64,000 bases of DNA from Microvelia longipes (lineage: Eukaryota; Arthropoda; Insecta; Hemiptera; Veliidae): positions 40,596,296 through 40,660,295 of the forward strand of contig JACMZG010001913.1 in assembly GCA_018340805.1 (NCBI GenBank), given 5' to 3'. This document shows, one piece after another, positions 1 through 12,328 of this stretch. A model generated the notes under the pieces. That model had not been told where the DNA came from. It saw only the letters and a program-made list of their open reading frames with translations, and did no database searches. A program made the position numbers and the translations under genes. Numbering within the stretch: the stretch's first letter is position 1; every line of letters begins with the position of its first letter.

Positions 1-1
1 T

Positions 2-205
2 CAGTATAATCTAGCTGTTATATTAACTATAAAAGGCGATTTAGACAAAGCATCTGACATCTTAAAACATATCTGGGTCAACAGAGGATCACAAGAACAA
101 GTACCTATACATGTGATATCGCTAGCTATCTACATAGAATTAGTAATGGGCCATACTGACATAGTAAAGACAATAATACAACAAAATTGTCCACATTTAT
201 TTTGA
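2..205 (+). CDS. C-terminal exon of an unidentified, possibly TPR-like protein (partial)
   Basis: An open frame enters from the left edge and runs 67 codons to a TGA at 203-205. It begins QYNLAVILTIKGDLDKASDI and ends QQNCPHLF. The pattern of an N-L-A helix, a G-D-L-D-K-A turn and a second helix is what a tetratricopeptide or similar helical repeat looks like, but I do not recognise the family. The composition is protein-like, and an AATAAA lies at 447-452, which suits a gene ending here. The upstream exons are outside the window. A decayed pseudogene or a chance frame cannot be excluded because only 67 residues are visible. Confidence 0.5.
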   Translation, partial: QYNLAVILTIKGDLDKASDILKHIWVNRGSQEQVPIHVISLAIYIELVMGHTDIVKTIIQQNCPHLF

Positions 206-643
206 AGTTATGATAAAAATAATTTTTATAATATTGCTTTTCCCATTGCCATATAGGTTTCTTTATTCTCTTATCAAATTAATTTCAGATGTTGCACTAT
301 TAATGTTAAATTTGCTACCCTGTGTCCTATTAGAAGCGAAAGCATTGTAATAGTTATATTTACTTCTAAGTAGAAACTAGAGTACATATAGACAAAATTT
401 TTTATGTAATGTCCAAGTTTTAGCTCCTACAGATCCCTAAACTCAAAATAAATTTGATGTCTGTATGAATGTGCACTATTCTTTTTGACACGACTCAAAC
501 GGAACATTGTGAAAAAACATGAAAACTGATAAATTGGGAGAAATCCGATTTGGTATCTCAAAATACCTTCCATCTTAAATTTTCCAAAAAAATATTTTGT
601 ATATAAGTGATGGAGTTGAAACTTGGTAAAAAAAAAAATAACC
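206..643. other. 3' flank of the first gene
   Basis: AT-rich, with no open frame that looks coding. A canonical AATAAA hexamer at 447-452 could serve as the polyadenylation signal of the gene ending at 205. No repeat shared with the rest of the window was recognised here. Confidence 0.4.
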
Positions 644-645
644 TA

Positions 646-1104
646 CAGTCTATTGTTCAGTTTAAAAATCCCTGAGGTCATTAGTATTTTGAGGATTGAC
701 CAATCAGAGAAACCGCTGCCAACCTCTCACTGAAATAGAAAAAAATCCCTACCACAATAACCACAGTAGGGAAAAAACCTTCCCGGCAATCGTTGACTTT
801 GTTAGTTAGGTTATCAAGGTACCTAACTACAAAAATTGGTGGTTTTGTTGACTTTGTTTGTGGTTCCTTCTTCTGATTACATCGTTTTGAAAACTACTTT
901 CAAATGAATCTTAAAAATGATATTTTAAAACAAAACTGCACAAAAGAAATGTAAAAAAAACATCGCCAAGAAAATATGAAGAATAAAATAACCTGATTTG
1001 TTTACATAGTTCTTTCCCGGTCCCTTCTTGCAGGGATTTTTTTTCTTCAGAATCAGTGGTGTCTAAACTGACCTGTCAAGATTTTTAAACTAAACGATAG
1101 ACTG
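646..1104 (+). mobile_element. TA-flanked MITE, copy 1
   Basis: Non-autonomous DNA element with terminal inverted repeats of about 25 bp (CAGTCTATCGTTTAGTTTAA at consensus ends), flanked by TA at 644-645 and 1105-1106. The same ends occur at 15897-16300, 29072-29463, 33247-33546 and 53351-53757. This copy is longer than the others because about 55 bp are added near 800-855. A TA target duplication points to the Tc1/mariner group, but no transposase of that type is present in the window. Confidence 0.85.
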
Positions 1105-1106
1105 TA

Positions 1107-1855
1107 GGTCTAGTTGTACTACTAATTTTTCTATAATGCCAGTAATGATGCTGCAAAAGATGATAAAACTCGGAAAAATGTTTAGTTTGATATGAACTTT
1201 AGAACATATGTACTTCTATATAACAGCTTTTCTTAACCTTTTTGAAAAAAATTAATAGTATTGTTACTTAACTCTACTAGTATAGTCCGTGCAACTCAGT
1301 TCTTATACTTTAAATATAAGCAAGTTTTGCAGGCTTAGCATTGTGTTAGATTTTGAACAATTGTCAAATTAATTAACAAAACAGATACTTACAGAGAGAG
1401 TACTGTATTACTAAAATAGTAAATTATTAGTTGTTTTAACATTTAATATAATCATTCACAGTTGCTTATTTTGTGGGAGCTTATGGAAGATTATAAATTA
1501 GCAAGCAAGAAATTTTTACAGTATTTGATATTTCTCTCCTATTCTGGGCTCTTAGACTTTTTCTTTAAGTTGGGTTCTGGACAGCTTGATGCCAGACCAG
1601 AATTATGGTTTTACCTTCATCCAAATTTTTCTTATAAGATGGACAAAACAAATTCTAGGACGGGGAATGTCGCCATCTTCCCTTTACTTGAATATAAACA
1701 ATTTAATTGACCAACAAAATGTGTATGATACAAAAATGAACATATACGAGTATAGTATAATGAATAGCGGAAGGCATCTGTCGACTACATGGGGGATACC
1801 AGAACTAAGTTCTTATCAATGTTTATACAAGTATAAACACCAATAATCTAGAAAA
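1107..1855. other. AT-rich intergenic stretch
   Basis: Only short overlapping frames of 82 and 86 codons occur, at 1462-1710 and 1586-1846. They have no recognisable domain and read like chance frames. No structure was seen that other copies in the window support. Confidence 0.3.
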
Positions 1856-1859
1856 TAGT

Positions 1860-1981
1860 TATAGTATGAAACATGATTTAAATAAGTTGAAGGCATGGGA
1901 AAATTGTGTTGAGGAACCAATGAGGTTAGTCTGATATGAAATTGTGTGGTTTAACAGATTTAACCGTGTGTCATGCTTTAA
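1860..1981. repeat. 170-bp foldback MITE family, degraded copy
   Basis: Carries the family signature GGGAAAATTGTGTTGAGGAA followed by CCAATGAGG and a TGATATGAAATTGTG core, and ends near TGTGTCATG. The full family has inverted ends containing ATCAGTTGACAG and GTGGGAAAATA. Better copies lie at 21744-21915, 27301-27470, 12215-13805 (split) and 45201-45898 (split). Confidence 0.6.
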
Positions 1982-2221
1982 TAAAATATATTTGTTTTGT
2001 ACAATTTTTTTAACAGCGTACCTAGATATATTTTAAAATTACATTTAAAAATAATGTATTTTTATTAATCATTTATTCGTGACCCAATTATTTTTACTTG
2101 AACTAGTCAACTTGCTTTAATTTTCTGAGCCTGTAAAAAACGTTTGCCCTTGCTAGAATGTGCCCTTTAATGGTTCTACACAATGAAAATCCTATCTTTT
2201 TATTCTTAGCATTTGTCTCCA

Positions 2222-2345
2222 TTAAAATTTAGGTCTTCCAGTGGTGACTGCGTCAAAGTAGATGAGGTCATCCGGTCACCACCAAAAGACCTAAATCTTC
2301 ATGACAATAACCGCGGAAGCCTCCACGGTTTATTAAACCGTGGAG
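2222..2345. repeat. Hairpin repeat related to 11656-11921 and 30189-30485, partial copy
   Basis: Contains AGGTCTTCCAGTGGTGACTG and, in inverted order, GGTCACCACC with AAGACCTAAATCTTCATGAC, then the shared ACCGCGGAAGCC end. It lacks the long central hairpin of the other two copies. A further small inverted repeat (CTCCACGGTTTA with its complement) sits at about 2320-2346, directly before the large palindrome at 2359. Confidence 0.6.
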
Positions 2346-2358
2346 CTTAATTATTATT

Positions 2359-2500
2359 AAGCTCGGTGAGCCGTGTAAGACTAACTTGAGGTGGGGGAGG
2401 AACCTTCAGTAGAGTATGAAGAAGCAGCTCGCCGCTTCTTCGTACTCTACTGAAGGTTCCTCCCCCACCTCAAGTTAGTCTTACACGGCTCACCGAGCTT
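2359..2500. repeat. 142-bp near-perfect palindrome
   Basis: Arms 2359-2425 and 2434-2500 (67 bp each) are reverse complements with a single mismatch, separated by the 8-base loop AGCTCGCC. The outer ends read AAGCTCGGTGAGCC and GGCTCACCGAGCTT. It is much more GC-rich than its surroundings. It may be a foldback transposon end or a recent inverted duplication. Confidence 0.9.
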
Positions 2501-4280
2501 TTACCATCTAAGAAGAAGTAGTAGTTTTTTAATATTATTTGTGTCATGGCTTGTTAATTTCATCTTTACTATAAAGCACTGATGATGGCCTCATGCTAGG
2601 TTGAAAGCGCTTTGCCAATAAAATATTTTTGTGGAGAGACTCTTTTCTTTCACCCATAACGAACGACTCCACTGGTGCTCAATTTCATCTAAATGAATAT
2701 TGGTATTTTCAATTAAGGCAAAATGTCACTGATGAAGTGAATCTTGAATTTTATTCTGTACTATCGAGTGGCCAAAAAAAATAAAAAATAAGACAAAATC
2801 CTATCTAGCCCAATAGTAAATATGACTAGACTAATAGATTTGTTTGGCGTGACTTCTAGTAAGTTACTAATAAAATAACTTTTATTTTATTTTATGTTGA
2901 GCTTCGCTCAATGAAACGTTGTGAAGATTATATGTAAAGGTTATTAAATAAATTAATATTTATAAAGGACTGCAGTCTTCAAGAAATTTAAATTTTAAAA
3001 ATAACTTTTCCTTCGAAATCTTTCCTAACTTTACCAATACATATATAGTGTATTACGTTTTATAGAACTGTTCAATACTGTTTTGTACAGTTCTACCCTG
3101 ACAGCTCTATGTCCAAATATTTATTTATATTTAAAAATTTAATATTAATTTTTTATGTTGTATGTAATAAAAATAATGTAGAAAATTATTTTTATAATGA
3201 TTTTAGCTAATTTAAATCATATTTTATATTGTATAATATCTATTAGCTATGATTAATTTAAGAAATCAATTGTATGAATGAATTATAAATTTAAATTTGT
3301 TATGATTTCTTAAGATATTTACGGAAATTATTTTTATGGTCTTTTTTTAATTTTTACATTTTGTAAAAAAATTAAATAGTATTTGATGTATAGTTTGTAT
3401 TGTTTTCTTTCTAAATTATTTTCTCAAAATAATTTCTTAATTATTTCTCAATCATGAAAACTCAATTATTTTATAGTTCATCCAACCTAGATAAAAACAA
3501 TTAAATCTTCTGGCATGATTATAAATATATCACACTCAGCCTCCTGATATATTTTGTATCTTAGCTTTCCTATCTCTTGCTCTATAAGAGCTAGCTGCAG
3601 AATGGACTTTGTATGGTAGAACCAGAAACAGAAGAAGACCAGCTTAAAGATGGGACAGTGGGTTCTCTATAAGATTAGGAAACAGATACTGATAGGCAAA
3701 GTTGGAAGAAGACAGTTTTTTTTAAACATTTTTATCAAGTAATACAACTACAATTATTGTTACAAGTATTAGAGCTGATGTAGTTGCAGTGGCTAGGAAA
3801 GACTTGTTAGAGAAACAAACCAGTGATTGGACTCTTGCGGAAATTTAAATACTAAACATAAAAGTTAACTGGAAGAAAATATATATTAGTAGATAATTAG
3901 AAAATAAAGATACATATTTAGACAATGGAATGAAGTATTAGATGCATAAGCTATTGGCTAATGATCTAGATACAGATATAATAGATAGAAATGGCAAACT
4001 AGTTTATGTTCTTATTTAAGGAACCTGCAACCCTCGACATCAGTAGAATAAATAGAATAAGCTTTAATTTTAAGTATTTATTAACTTTAAGTTCACTTTT
4101 TTTTCTCTTTCTCGTATATTTATTAGATTTTAACTTTACCCAGTCTAGTCATACCTTTGTTTATCCTAATTTTATTTATCTGCATTCCTAACTGTTTTGT
4201 ATGTAATTTTATTTATGATTTTTTTTATCACATATTAATGATTTTTTTATATTAATTCATATTAATGATATTGATATGAT
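2501..4280. other. AT-rich repeat-derived DNA without a gene
   Basis: No credible coding frame. It contains a stem-loop motif at 2579-2606 (see findings) followed by GTGGAGAGACTC, which resembles the end of the element at 48630-49604. The remainder is AT-rich with no recognised repeat. Confidence 0.35.
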
Positions 4281-5300
4281 TTTTTTTATCATGGATAACA
4301 ATGAAATTAGACCAACTGATGAGTCATCAGTTGTTAAGGAATTAAACCACAACATCTCATCAACCAACAATTCGACATTACAATTTAGACAGGCCTAAGG
4401 CCAATAAATTAAAAAAATATTATGTTTACTCTTCTTTTTCTTCTTTAACTCATGAGATGTTGTAGGTTCTTTTATAATAATCTTTATTGTATTATCTGTC
4501 TAATTAATTGTTAATATATTTATTTTTAGGTTTGATAATGGCTTCATAGCCGAAACGTCACAATAATCGTAGTTTTTTATTACCACCCTATAGGACACAA
4601 CCTCATCTTAAATCACATATTACAATACAATAATATTTGTTTTTATTTCTTATCTCGCAATATTACCTTAATCATTAACCTTGTTGTTTATTTCTATTTC
4701 TGTTATTTATTTCCATTACTTCCTCTTTTAACTTCTTAAGGTAAAAAATATACTATACAACTGTTTTTATGATAACATAAATTTTTGTAATTTTTTATTT
4801 TTAATTTTTTTTATAGTCTTTTTATTCTTATGTTATTTTTAGTAATATTTTGTACTGAGCGCCCTACTTGTGCTTTTTCTGTTTAGGGGCTCATTAAAAA
4901 TCATTAAATAGACAAAATAAATAAAATAATTCAACAAGGAGCTCACTTGAGTCTCCTATCCTCGCCGCCTGTTGGGGGCTGCAAAACCCTATTTAGAGGG
5001 TTTGTTTTATTTTTTAAATTAAGCTTTTATTTTTATTAATTAAATTAAGCTGATCTCTCGGCCACTGTCTTCTCAGGCGTAGAAGAAGACAGTAAAAATC
5101 AAAGAGGGGAAACATTTGACCCCTTGTATATCCTTGTCTAATACTGCTATTTTGGTAGGAATAAGTCCCTTAAGTGCAGAAATAGGACATTTTAAAATCA
5201 AATTGATGCTTCAGTATTGATGTAAGAATGAATTTGACAGTAGTGAAAATACCCTATTTTTGGCTTAAGAACCAGTTTTCAAGTACTTATTGCTAACCTG
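4281..5300. other. Repeat-derived intergenic DNA
   Basis: Holds a 21-bp perfect palindrome (CAACTGATGA, G, complement) at about 4315-4336 and the stem-loop motif at 4532-4556. A GC-richer block near 4855-5000 resembles part of the local SINE and foldback debris. No coding frame is supported. Confidence 0.35.
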
Positions 5301-5338
5301 GTTCACACTGTCAATCTTCCTTTAAGATACTGGCAATA

Positions 5339-5980
5339 ATGACTGTCATAAATCTTTTTATTTTTAATTCTGTGCTCTTTAATAAAAAGAACTTTAATAA
5401 ATTTAAAACCAATAGTGATTATCATAGATATAATACAAAGAATAAAAATGTACTTACAATACCAACTCATAGACTTAAGAAGTCAGAAGTGGGTCATAGT
5501 GTATTGGGGGTTAAACTTTTTAATCATTTAGATGTAAAAATTCAAGAATTGCCAATAGATCATTTCAAAAAAGCCTTGACAGAGCAGCCTTTTTATTGTA
5601 TTAATGAGTACTTCTCTAATAAAATTATGTTTGAGTAATTTATGTTACTTCTAATTTTTGTACATTTGACGATTTGCCATTGTACTTGTATTAGTATTTT
5701 GCTTTTCACTTATCCCTGTTTTTATTTGAAACACCCATTCTCTTGTTTTATTGTCAATTTAACCCCCTTCAAATTTAATCTTTATTAATTATTTATTAAA
5801 CTAATCAAACTTAAAAATTTGTCTTATGCTGTCCATCAAAAACTGTCCCAAAAAAAATCTTTACCTTTACGTTGTTTTCCTTGTTTTACCAATGTTAATC
5901 ATAGTTGTTGCGTGGAGCTAATAATGTCTAATTAAGCACCACATTAAATAAATAAATAAAGATTTTTATTATTATTACTA
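5339..5980 (+). mobile_element. LINE 3' end: reverse transcriptase C-terminal remnant and tail
   Basis: A 99-codon frame (5339-5638) starts MTVINLFIFNSVLFNK and contains THRLKKSEVGHSVLGVKL. It matches the C-terminal region of the LINE at 19346-19891, which reads HRLKKSEVGHSVLGIKL, and more loosely the remnant at 33007-33240. After the stop comes about 330 bp of 3' UTR ending in AATAAATAAATAAAG and a TTA-rich tail near 5945-5980. Only the very end of the element is present, as expected of a 5'-truncated LINE insertion. Confidence 0.8.
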
Positions 5981-6044
5981 TAAAAAACTGAACATTGTGT
6001 AGTTCATATCTTCGAGTTAAACACACACACATATATATTCTTCT

Positions 6045-9000
6045 TCATATACCCCCTCTTTCAAATAAACACTACCTCCCTCCACCATGTGAATCAATCT
6101 CATATACTCCTCTCTTTCAATAAACCTACTCCCTCCACCATGTGACAATCAATCTCATATACCCCCTCTTTCAAATAAACCACTACTCCTCCACCATGTG
6201 ACATAATCTCATATACCCTCTCTTAAAAAACCACCTCTCCACATGTGACATCAATCTCATATACCCCTCTTTCAAATAAACCACTACTCCCTCCACATGT
6301 GAATCAATCTCATATACCCCTCTCTTTCAAATAACCACTACCTCCCTCCACCATGTGACATCAATCTCATATACCCCTCTTCAAATAAACACTACCCACC
6401 ATGTGACATCATCTCATATACCCCTCTCTTTCAAATAACCACTACCTCCCTCCACCATGTGACATCATCTCATATACCCCCTCAATAAAACCACTACTCC
6501 CTCCACCATGTGACATCAATCTATTACCCTTTTCAAATAAACACTACCTCCCTCCACATGTGACATCAATCTCATATACCCCCCCTCCAATCCCCTCTTT
6601 CAAATAACCACTACCTCCTCCCCATGTGACATCAATCTCATATACCCCCTCTTTCAATAAACCACTACCTCCCTCCACCATGTGACATCAATCTCATATA
6701 CCCCCTCTTTCAATAAACCACTACTCCCCACCATGTGACATCAATCTCATATACCCTCTCTTCAAATAAACCACTGTGACATCAATCTCATATACCCCTC
6801 CAATAAACCACTACCTCCTCCACCATGTGACATCAATCTCAATATACCCCTCTCTTCAAATAAACCACTACCTCCCTCCACATGTGACATCAATCTCATA
6901 TACCCTCTTTCATACCACTACTCTGTGACATTTCTATAACCCTCTCTTTCAAATCCACTACCTCCCTCCACCATGTGACATCAATCTCATATACCTCTCT
7001 TCAAATAAACCACTACCTCCCTCCACCATGTGACATCAATCTCATATCCTCTCTTTCAAATAAAACACTACCCCCCACCATGTGACTCAATCTCATATAC
7101 CCCTCTCTTTCAAATAAACCACTACCTCTCCACCATGTGACATCATCATATACTCCCTCTTTCAAATAACCCTACCTCCTCACCATGTGACATCAATCTC
7201 ATATACCCCTCTCTTTCAAAATAACCACTACTCCCTCCACCATGTGCATCAAATCTCATATACCCCTCTCTTCAAATAAACCACTACCTCCCTCACCATG
7301 TGACATCAATCTCATATACCCTCTTTCAAATAAACCTCCTCCACCATGTGACTCAATCTCAATACCCTCTTTCAAATAAACCACTACCTCCCACACCATG
7401 TGACATCAATCTCATATACCCCTCTCTTTCAATAAACCACTACCTCCCTCCACCATGTGACATCAATCTCATATACCCCTCTCTTTCAAATAAACCACTA
7501 CCTCCCTCCACCATGTGACATCAATCTCATATACCCCCCTCTTTCAAATAAACCACTACCCCCTCCACCATGTGACATCAATCTCATACCCCTCTTTTCA
7601 ATAAACCACTACCTCCTCCACCATGTGACATCAATCTCATATACCCCCCTCTCTTCAAATAAACCACTACCTCCCTCCACCATGTGACATCAATCTCATT
7701 ACCTCCAACCACTTCCTCCCATGTGACATCAATCTCAATACCCCTCTTTCAAATAAACCACTACCTCCTCCACCATGTTGACATCCAAATATACCCCTCT
7801 TTCAAATAAACACTACTCCTCCACCATGTGACATCAAATCTCATACCCCCCTCTTTCAAATAAACCACTACCTCCCTCCACCATGTGACATCAATCTCAT
7901 ATACCCCCCTCTTTCAAATAAACCCTACTCCTCCACCATGTGACATAATCTCATATACCCTCTCTTTCAAATAAACCTCCTCCACATGTATCAATCTCAT
8001 TACCCTCCACCTATCCCTCCACCATGTGACATCAATCTCATATACCCCTCTCTTTCAATAAACCACTACCTCCTCCACCATGTGACATCAATCTCATATA
8101 CCCCTCTCTTTCAAATAAACACTACCCCCTCCACCATGTGACATCAATCTCATATACCCCTCTTTCAAATAACCATACCTCCCTCCACCATGTGACATCA
8201 ATCTCATATACCCTCTTTCACCTCCCTCCACCATGTGACATCAATCTCATATACCCTCTCTTTCAAATAACCACTACCTCCCTCCACCATGTGACATCAA
8301 TCTCATACCCCTCTTTCAAATAAACCATACCTCCCTCCACCATGTGACATCAATCTCATATACCCCCTTTTCAAATAACCATACCTCCTCATGTGACATA
8401 ATCTCATATACCACATTACTCCCTCCACCATGTGACATCAATCTCATATACCCCTCTTTCAAATAAACACTACCTCCCCACCATGTGACATCAATCTCAT
8501 ATACCCCCTCTCTTTCAAATAACCACCCCTCCTCCACCATGTGACATCAATCTCATATACCCCTCTCTTAAAATAAACCTACCTCCCTCCACCATGTGAC
8601 ATCAATCTCATATACCCCTCTCTTTCAAATAAACCACTACCTCCACCATGTGAATCAATCTCATATACCCCCCTTTCAAATAAACCACTACCTCCCTCCA
8701 CCATGTGACATCAATCAATATACCCCCCATATACCTCTCTTCAATCTCTTTCAAATAAACCACTACCTCCCTCCACCATGTGACATCAATCTCATATACC
8801 CCCCTCTTTCAAATAAACCACTACCTCCCTCCACCATGTGACATCAATCTCATATACCCCTCTCTTTCAAATAAACCACTACCCTCCCTCCACCATGTGA
8901 CATCAATCTCATATACCCCCTCTTTCAAATAAACCACTACCTCCCTCCACCATGTGACATCAATCTCATAACCTCTCTCTTCAAATAACCACTACCTCCC

Positions 9001-11485
9001 TCCACCATGTGACATCAATCTCATATACCCTCTCTTTCAAATAAACCACTACCTCCTCCACCATGTGACATCAATCTCATATACCCTCTCTTTCAAATAA
9101 ACCACTACCCTCCTCCACCATGTGACATCAATCTCATATACCCTCTCTTTCAATAAACCACTACCTCCCTCCACCATGTGACATCAATCTCATATACCCC
9201 CTCTTTCAAATAACCTACCTCCCTCCACCATGTGACATCAATCTCATATACCCCTCTCTTTCAAATAAACCACTACCTCCCTCCACCATGTGACATCTCA
9301 TAATCTCAAATAAACCTACTCCTCACCATCAATCTCACCTCTTTCAAAAACCACTACTCCCTCCACCATGTGACATCATCTCATATACCCCCCTCTTTAA
9401 ATAAACCACTACCTCCTCCACCATGTGACATCAATCATATACCCCTCTCTTTCAATAAACCACTACCTCCCTCCACCATGTGACCAATCTCATATACCCC
9501 CCTCTTTCAAATAAACCACTACCTCCCTCCACCATGTGACATCAATCTCATATACCCTCTCTTTCAAATAAACCACTACCTCCCTCCACCATGTGACATC
9601 AATCTCACCCTCTCAATAAACACTACATGTGACATCAATCTCATATACCCCTCCTTTCAAATAACCCACTACCTCCTCCACCATGTGACAATTCATTATA
9701 CCCTCTCTTTCAAATAAACCACTACCTCCCTCCACCATGTGACAAATCTCATATACCCTCTCTTTCAAATAAACCACTACCTCCCTCCACCATGTGACAC
9801 ATCAATCTCATTACCCCTCTCTTTCAAATAAACCACTACCTCCCTCCACCATGTGACATCAATCTCATATACCCCTCTTTCAAATAAACCACTACCTCCC
9901 TCCACCATGTGACATCAATCTCATATACCCTCTCTTTCAATAAACACTACCTCCTCCACCATGTGACATCAATCTCATATACCCTCTCTTCAAATAAACC
10001 ACTATCCTCCACCATGTGACATCAATCTCATATACCCTCTCTTTCAAATAAACCACTACCTCCTCCACCATGACAATCAATCCATATACCCTCTCTTCAA
10101 ATAAACCACCTCCCTCCACCAATGTGATCAATCTCATATACCCCTCTCTTTCAAATAAATACCTCCTCACCAATCCATATAAAATAAACCACTACCTCCC
10201 TCCACCATGTGACATCAATCTCATACCTTTCAAATAAACCACTACCTCCCTCCACCATGTGACATCAATCTCATATACCCCCCTCTTTCAAATAAACCAC
10301 TACCTCCCTCACCATGTGACATCAATCTCATATACCCCTCTTTCAAATAAACCACTACCTCCCCCACCATGTGACATCAATCTCATATACCCCTCTTTCA
10401 ATAAACACTAACCTCCCCACCATGTGACATCAATCTCATATACCCCCCTCTTTCAATAAAACTAACCATACCTCATACCTCTCTCCCACTGTGACATCAA
10501 TCTCATATACCCCTCTCTTTCAAATAACCACTACTCTCCTCCACCATGTGACATCAATCTCATATACCCTTTCAAATAAATACCCTCCACATGTGACATC
10601 AATCTCATTACCCCCTCTCTTTTCAAACCTCCCTCCACCATGTGACATCAATCTCATATACCCCTCTCTTTTAAATAAACACTACCTCCTCCACATGTGA
10701 CATCAATCTCATATACCCTCTCTTTCAAATAAACCACTACCCCTCCACCATGACATAAAATTCATATACCCCTCTCTTTCAAATAAACCACTACTCCCTC
10801 CACCATGTGACATCAATCTCATATACCCCTCTTCAAATAACCACTACCTCCCTCCCATGTGACATCAATCTCATATACCCCTCTCTTTCAAATAAACCAT
10901 ACCTCCCTCCACCATGTGACATCAATCTCATATACCCCCTCTTTCAATAACCACTACCCCTCACCATGTGACATCATCTCATATACCCCCTCTTTCAAAT
11001 AAACCACTACCTCCCTCCACCATGTGACATCAATCTCATATACCCTCTCTTTCAAATAACCACTACCTCCCTCCACCATGTGACAGTAGTGTGACATTCT
11101 CCCTCTCTTTGATGTGACATCAATCTCATCCCTCTCTTCAAATAAACCACTACCTCCCTCCACCATGTGACATCAATCTCATGTGAAGTGACATCAATCT
11201 CATATACCCCTCTCTTTCAAATAAACCACTACCTCCTCCACCATGTGACATCAATCTCATATACCCCTCTTTTCAAATAACCTCCCTCCACCATGTGACA
11301 TCAATCTCATATACCCCTCTCTTTCAAATAAACCACTACCTCCTCACCATGTGACGTGACATCATGTGGTGACATCAATATACCCCTCTTTCAATACACT
11401 ACCTCTCCACCATGTGACATCAATCTCATATACCTCTCTTCAATAAACCACTACCTCCTCCACCATGGAGTGACATCAATCCCAT
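6045..11485 (+). repeat. 58-bp minisatellite, about 94 copies
   Basis: Tandem array of a 58-bp unit built from CTCATATACCCCTCTCTTTC, AAATAAACCACTACC, TCCCTCCACC and ATGTGACATCAAT. At this length roughly 94 units fit. The consensus has about 23 C and 2 G on this strand, an extreme skew. Units differ mainly by small deletions of 1-4 bases, often in homopolymers, rather than by substitutions, so part of the variation may be uncorrected long-read error. All open frames inside it are products of the repeat. It begins about 60 bp after the tail of the LINE fragment. Confidence 0.97.
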
Positions 11486-11655
11486 AAGCTCATTTTTTCT
11501 TTAGCTAAAATTCAAAATGAGGATCATTTCTAATATTTTCTAAAGGCTTCATATTCCTCAAAGTAAATGAACTTAAAAACATCATAGTTAGAAAATATCA
11601 ACATACGCATTATCATACCCTATAGTATTAAAAAAATTAAACCATATTGTGGATA

Positions 11656-11921
11656 ATAAACCGCGTAGGCTTCCATGGTTATTGACATGAAGTCTGGTGG
11701 TGACCGCGTCACTGTGGGAGGAATCTTCAGGGATGTCCATGGATGACATCATTGATAGAAACACAATGCTCTACAATACTAAACTCTCTAGTTCAGTTTT
11801 GTGGAGTATTGTGTTTCTATCCATGATGTCCTACATCCCTGATGATGCCTCCCACAGTGGTAGCGAAACATTGGAATCTTCATCTAAATTAATGCGGTCA
11901 CCACCGGAAGACCTAAATCTT
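11656..11921. mobile_element. Hairpin element flanked by a 13-bp direct repeat
   Basis: Nearly self-complementary element of about 266 bp. One arm carries TCAGGGATGTCCATGGATGA and GATAGAAACACAATGCTC, and the other carries the inverse (GTGTTTCTATCCATGATGTC). CATATTGTGGATA occurs on both sides, at 11643-11655 and 11922-11934, and is a likely target-site duplication. Relatives lie at 30189-30485 and, partially, at 2222-2345. The 115-codon frame at 11697-12044 is a by-product of the hairpin. Confidence 0.75.
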
Positions 11922-12039
11922 CATATTGTGGATATGCTACCAAGTGAGTGTGCCAGCATGCCTCTACTAGATAGTAGCTGGACCTGCCATGAGCTTGGAG
12001 TTATGTTTGTGACATACTTAACTCTCTCTGAGATAATAC

Positions 12040-12195
12040 TATAGTATTGCACACACAGTTATAATCCGTCGACAGCGTGAGAAAATAGTGTAAAGGAACC
12101 AATGAGTGGTTTAAGATCCAGGACTAACCTAATTGGCTGCCTCGCAATTATTCTTATGGTGTCAACTGATTATAAATGTGTGTTTTACTATAAAA
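12040..12195. repeat. 170-bp foldback MITE family, copy
   Basis: Begins near ACTATAGTATTGCACACACA, has GACAGCGTGAGAAAATAGTG and AGGAACCAATGAG, then the inverse side CTAATTGGCTGCCTC and GTGTCAACTGATTATAA, ending near GTGTGTTTTACTATA. It lies about 20 bp left of a second copy that begins near 12215. Confidence 0.7.
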
Positions 12196-12328
12196 CATGT
12201 ATGGCATAATGATGCATGGTTAAGATCAGTTGACAGTGTGGTAAAATAATACAAGGGAGCCAATGAGGTTACTCCTGGATGTAAAAACACACCCACAATT
12301 TAGGCCAACCGCATTAGTTCCTCTACAC

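Noticed and set aside
4315..4336. CTGATGAGTCATCAG considered as a ribozyme core
   Set aside because: It is a simple 21-bp palindrome with no GAAA partner block.
7300..11166. Open frames of 60-80 codons on both strands within the minisatellite
   Set aside because: All are translations of the 58-bp unit; since 58 is not a multiple of 3 the frame changes each unit, and indels end them at random.
6045..11485. Array resembling a CRISPR locus at first sight (regular repeats)
   Set aside because: There are no unique spacers, the whole unit repeats, there are no cas genes, and the genome is eukaryotic.
11697..12044. 115-codon + frame
   Set aside because: It covers the two arms of a hairpin repeat and runs into a MITE; it has no domain and is not conserved in the related copy at 30189.
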